Below are positions 23,337-27,291 of a stretch of 27,291 nt of DNA, piece after piece (position 1 is the stretch's first letter; each line of letters opens with the position of its first letter). The stretch is from the NCBI GenBank assembly GCA_902470695.1, contig CABRHH010000034.1, forward strand, positions 1 through 27,291, in the 5' to 3' direction. The stretch is from an uncultured Collinsella sp. (GTDB lineage Bacteria; Actinomycetota; Coriobacteriia; Coriobacteriales; Coriobacteriaceae). The translations under genes and the position numbers were made by a program. The notes under the pieces were generated by a model. The model was not told where the DNA came from. It searched no databases and was given only the letters and a program-made list of their open reading frames with translations.

Positions 23337-24350
23337 TTAGGTCAGGAGGGCTTCGAGCTGCGGCAGCACGGTAGCGAGCGCATCCTCGACGGAGCCGTGG
23401 AAGGTGAAGCCGGCAGCCGCGGCATGGCCGCCGCCGCCCTGGGCGGCCGCGACACCGGAGATGTCGATCGCGCCCTTCGAACGCAGGTTGCCGCGGACCA
23501 CCCCCGGCTCGCTCTCGCGCAGAAACAGGCACAGCTCGGTGCCGGCCACCTGGCGCACCACGTCCACCAGCCCGTCGCACTCGGCCGGCTTCACCCCGCA
23601 TGAGGTGAGGTCGGAGGCGTACGCGAAGCTGAAGGCCACGCGCCCGGCCGCCCGCGTGCCGATGCGCCCCATCACGACGGACTCGAGCCGCAGGTACTCG
23701 ATCCGCTGGCTCTGGTACACCTCGAGCGCGATCCGGTGTGGCTCGGCACCGGCGTCCACCAGGCGCGATGCGCAGGCGAAGGCCGAAGGATTGGCGTTTT
23801 GGTACTGGAAGCGCCCGGTGTCGGTCACGATACCGGTGAGCAGGCAGGTAGCAATCTGGGGCGTGAGCGGCCAGCCCGCGGCCTCGATCAGCTCGCTCAC
23901 CAGCACCGCCGTGGCTGCCGCCGAGGTCACGCGCACGGTGACATCGCCGAACTCCTCACGGGACGGGTGATGGTCGATGACCACGCGCCCGCGTGCCCGC
24001 TTGGCCACAGCGGCCGAATCGTTCAGACGCTCGAGCGTGGGCACGTCGACCGAGATGAACAGGTCGTATGCCTCGGTGCAGCGACAGGCCGGCACCATGG
24101 CGGCGGCGCCCTCCAAGAAGCGGTAGATGCGCGGGATGGAGCCATCGTCGGCAAGCATGCAGGTGATCTGCTTGTCCGGGTAATGCGCACGCAGCGCCAG
24201 GCCCAGCGCCAGGCCGGAGCCGAGCGCGTCGCCGTCGGGGTTCGTGTGGCCCGAGATGACGATCGTGCGGGCGCCCTCGACGTAGTCGATGACGTTATCC
24301 CACATGTCGGGCGTGGTGCTGCGAGCCGTGCAGGGGGCGGTGCTACTCAT
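23337..24350 (-). CDS. nrnA: DHH/DHHA1 phosphoesterase, NrnA-like oligoribonuclease / pAp phosphatase
   Basis: A 337-residue two-domain phosphoesterase expected to degrade short RNA oligonucleotides and 3'-phosphoadenosine-5'-phosphate. The DHH domain carries ISGHTNPDGDALGSGLAL (metal ligands), LFISVDVP, VVIDHHPS (the DHH-type motif) and GIVTDTGRFQYQNANP. The C-terminal DHHA1 domain has the glycine-rich substrate loop AAQGGGGHAAAAGF. The frame is open further upstream, but ATG 24350 is chosen: it overlaps the rbfA stop by 8 nt and has GAGG in range. Its place between rbfA and truB is the usual one in Gram-positive infB operons. Confidence 0.92.
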   Translation of the reverse strand: MSSTAPCTARSTTPDMWDNVIDYVEGARTIVISGHTNPDGDALGSGLALGLALRAHYPDKQITCMLADDGSIPRIYRFLEGAAAMVPACRCTEAYDLFISVDVPTLERLNDSAAVAKRARGRVVIDHHPSREEFGDVTVRVTSAAATAVLVSELIEAAGWPLTPQIATCLLTGIVTDTGRFQYQNANPSAFACASRLVDAGAEPHRIALEVYQSQRIEYLRLESVVMGRIGTRAAGRVAFSFAYASDLTSCGVKPAECDGLVDVVRQVAGTELCLFLRESEPGVVRGNLRSKGAIDISGVAAAQGGGGHAAAAGFTFHGSVEDALATVLPQLEALLT

Positions 24351-24831
24351 GCGCCGCCTCGCCCGGCTCAAGCGGAACCGGCTCGGCGCCGGCCGGCACC
24401 GCAGTGCCATCCTGGGCGGCACCCTCCGGCGCATCCGCCGGCGCGGCATCCGCCTCGACCGGATAGCCGAACTCGTCCTTCTCGACCGAAAGCGTAGCCG
24501 GAACGTTCTCCAGCGCGCGCGTGATAGCCTCCGCCTCGTCGGTGGAACGGTCGATCTTAAAGGCAAGCTCGGGCGTTACGCGCCAATCCAGGCTGCGGGC
24601 AAGCAGGCTGCGAATGCGGCCGCGGGCGGCCTCGAGCGCCTCCAGCACCTCCTCATAGCGATCGGACTCGCACGCCACGAACACGCGGGCGAACGAACGG
24701 TCCTGCGAGACCTCGACTGCCGTGAGCGTGACGAGCTCAAGGCGCGGGTCGGCGATCTCAAACAGCAGGATGTAGCCGAGCTTCTCGCGAAGCTGCTCTC
24801 CCAAACGGCGGGTAAGCGGCGTCTGCTTCAT
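24343..24831 (-). CDS. rbfA: ribosome-binding factor RbfA
   Basis: A 30S maturation factor that binds near helix 1 of 16S rRNA. In 162 residues the KH-type fold covers about 1-110: TRRLGEQLREKLGYILLFEI, DPRLELVTLTAVEVSQDRSF, ARVFVACESD and RSLDWRVTPELAFKIDRSTD. The last 45 residues are an acidic, Ala/Pro-rich tail without fold. ATG 24831 has AGGTG about 6 nt upstream; sequence beyond it is non-homologous. Unlike the usual tight arrangement, infB ends 368 nt upstream. Confidence 0.93.
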   Translation of the reverse strand: MKQTPLTRRLGEQLREKLGYILLFEIADPRLELVTLTAVEVSQDRSFARVFVACESDRYEEVLEALEAARGRIRSLLARSLDWRVTPELAFKIDRSTDEAEAITRALENVPATLSVEKDEFGYPVEADAAPADAPEGAAQDGTAVPAGAEPVPLEPGEAAHE

Positions 24832-25199
24832 GTGAGCACCTGCTTTCTGCGGTCGGTGCGGATACTGCAGGGGCAACGCGCCTGCAAGCGCGCTGCCCCT
24901 CGAACGGATGGAGTCTCGATGCCCCACACTATACACGCCCGCCCGGACAACAACGGCGAGGGGGCGCACGCCAGCGACATCGAGTACCGGGAATCGGACC
25001 GGCTTCCCCAGGTGCCGCAGATCGGGGCGAACGAGGAGGCCGCACGCCTGACGTGCGGCGGCTCGCAACAACATCGAGCACCTGGGACCCGGGCGGCTTT
25101 CCCAGGTGCCCGAGATTGCCGCGAAAGAGGAGGGCGCACGCCTAGCGTGCGGCGCCCGACGATTGAGCGGCAAGGTCGGGTGCCTGGGGAAGCCGGAGG
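24832..25199 (-). repeat. infB-rbfA spacer with 94-nt direct repeats and hairpins
   Basis: No gene is visible. Two diverged copies of a roughly 94-nt unit start at 24977 and 25071 (both ACATCGAG), with part of an earlier copy before them. Each unit carries a CCCAGGTGCC block and a hairpin around GCACGCC/GTGC (25041-25061; 25134-25155). A perfect stem GCACCTGGGA/TCCCAGGTGC spans 25078-25109. GGCTTCCCCAGG (25001-25012) is inverted at 25183-25194 next to the infB stop. Near rbfA another strong stem, GGGGCA and CGCGC paired across one mismatch, lies at 24870-24899. Confidence 0.8.

Positions 25200-27291
<2,092 letters not shown>

Noticed and set aside
24351..24566. Upstream extension of the nrnA frame.
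   Set aside because: Arg/Ser-rich shadow of rbfA. The DHH domain starts right after ATG 24350.

Overview
The window looks like a chromosomal segment of a high-GC Gram-positive actinobacterium of the Coriobacteriia, most likely Collinsella or a close relative. This is inferred from the character of the housekeeping genes (rpoD, dnaG, truB, ribF, infB), a LoaP-type NusG paralog heading a capsule operon, and codon use strongly biased to G/C at third positions. No database search was possible, so the genus is a judgement. All protein genes lie on the minus strand, so the window reads biologically from right to left; the only plus-strand gene is a tRNA-Asn. Right third (about 17.2-27.3 kb), housekeeping block, in transcription order: infB (5' end outside the window), rbfA, an NrnA-type DHH phosphoesterase, truB, ribF, dnaG, rpoD. 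Several neighbours overlap by 4-8 nt (rbfA/nrnA, truB/ribF, ribF/dnaG), typical of a translationally coupled operon. Two normally short junctions (infB-rbfA and nrnA-truB) are enlarged by repeated, hairpin-rich DNA, and rpoD has its own leader and a strong terminator. Middle (about 15.9-17.2 kb): tRNA-Asn(GTT) with promoter and terminator, then about 1 kb without genes on the minus strand that is probably the long structured leader of the capsule operon. Left half (about 1.0-15.9 kb), one polysaccharide (capsule or wall-glycan) operon: a LoaP-type antiterminator, a priming sugar-phosphate transferase, a GT2 glycosyltransferase, UDP-glucose dehydrogenase, a TupA-like ATP-grasp protein, a GT4 glycosyltransferase, a left-handed beta-helix acetyltransferase, a Wzy/EpsG-like polymerase, a second GT4, a Wzx flippase, a DegT-family sugar aminotransferase, rfbA, rfbB and a second acetyltransferase, ending at a probable intrinsic terminator near 823-880. 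Working model: the sugar transferase loads undecaprenyl phosphate, the GTs extend the repeat unit using UDP-glucuronate (Ugd) and probably a dTDP-4-amino-4,6-dideoxyhexose (RfbA, RfbB, aminotransferase), acetyltransferases decorate it, Wzx flips it and Wzy polymerises it, while LoaP keeps RNA polymerase elongating across about 15 kb. No rmlC or rmlD is present, so dTDP-rhamnose cannot be made from this window alone. Decay and possible phase variation: between rfbA and rfbB is a degraded two-gene cassette, a small two-helix membrane protein with an in-frame stop followed by a DUF1863/MTH538 TIR-like protein (the domain family of Thoeris ThsB) with an ATA in place of its start codon and a frameshift at an AG repeat. 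It resembles a dead anti-phage defence module inside a sugar operon. One acetyltransferase is thrown out of frame at a G7 tract, and an IS256-family transposase remnant at the left edge carries an amber stop, a G9-tract frameshift and a truncation.
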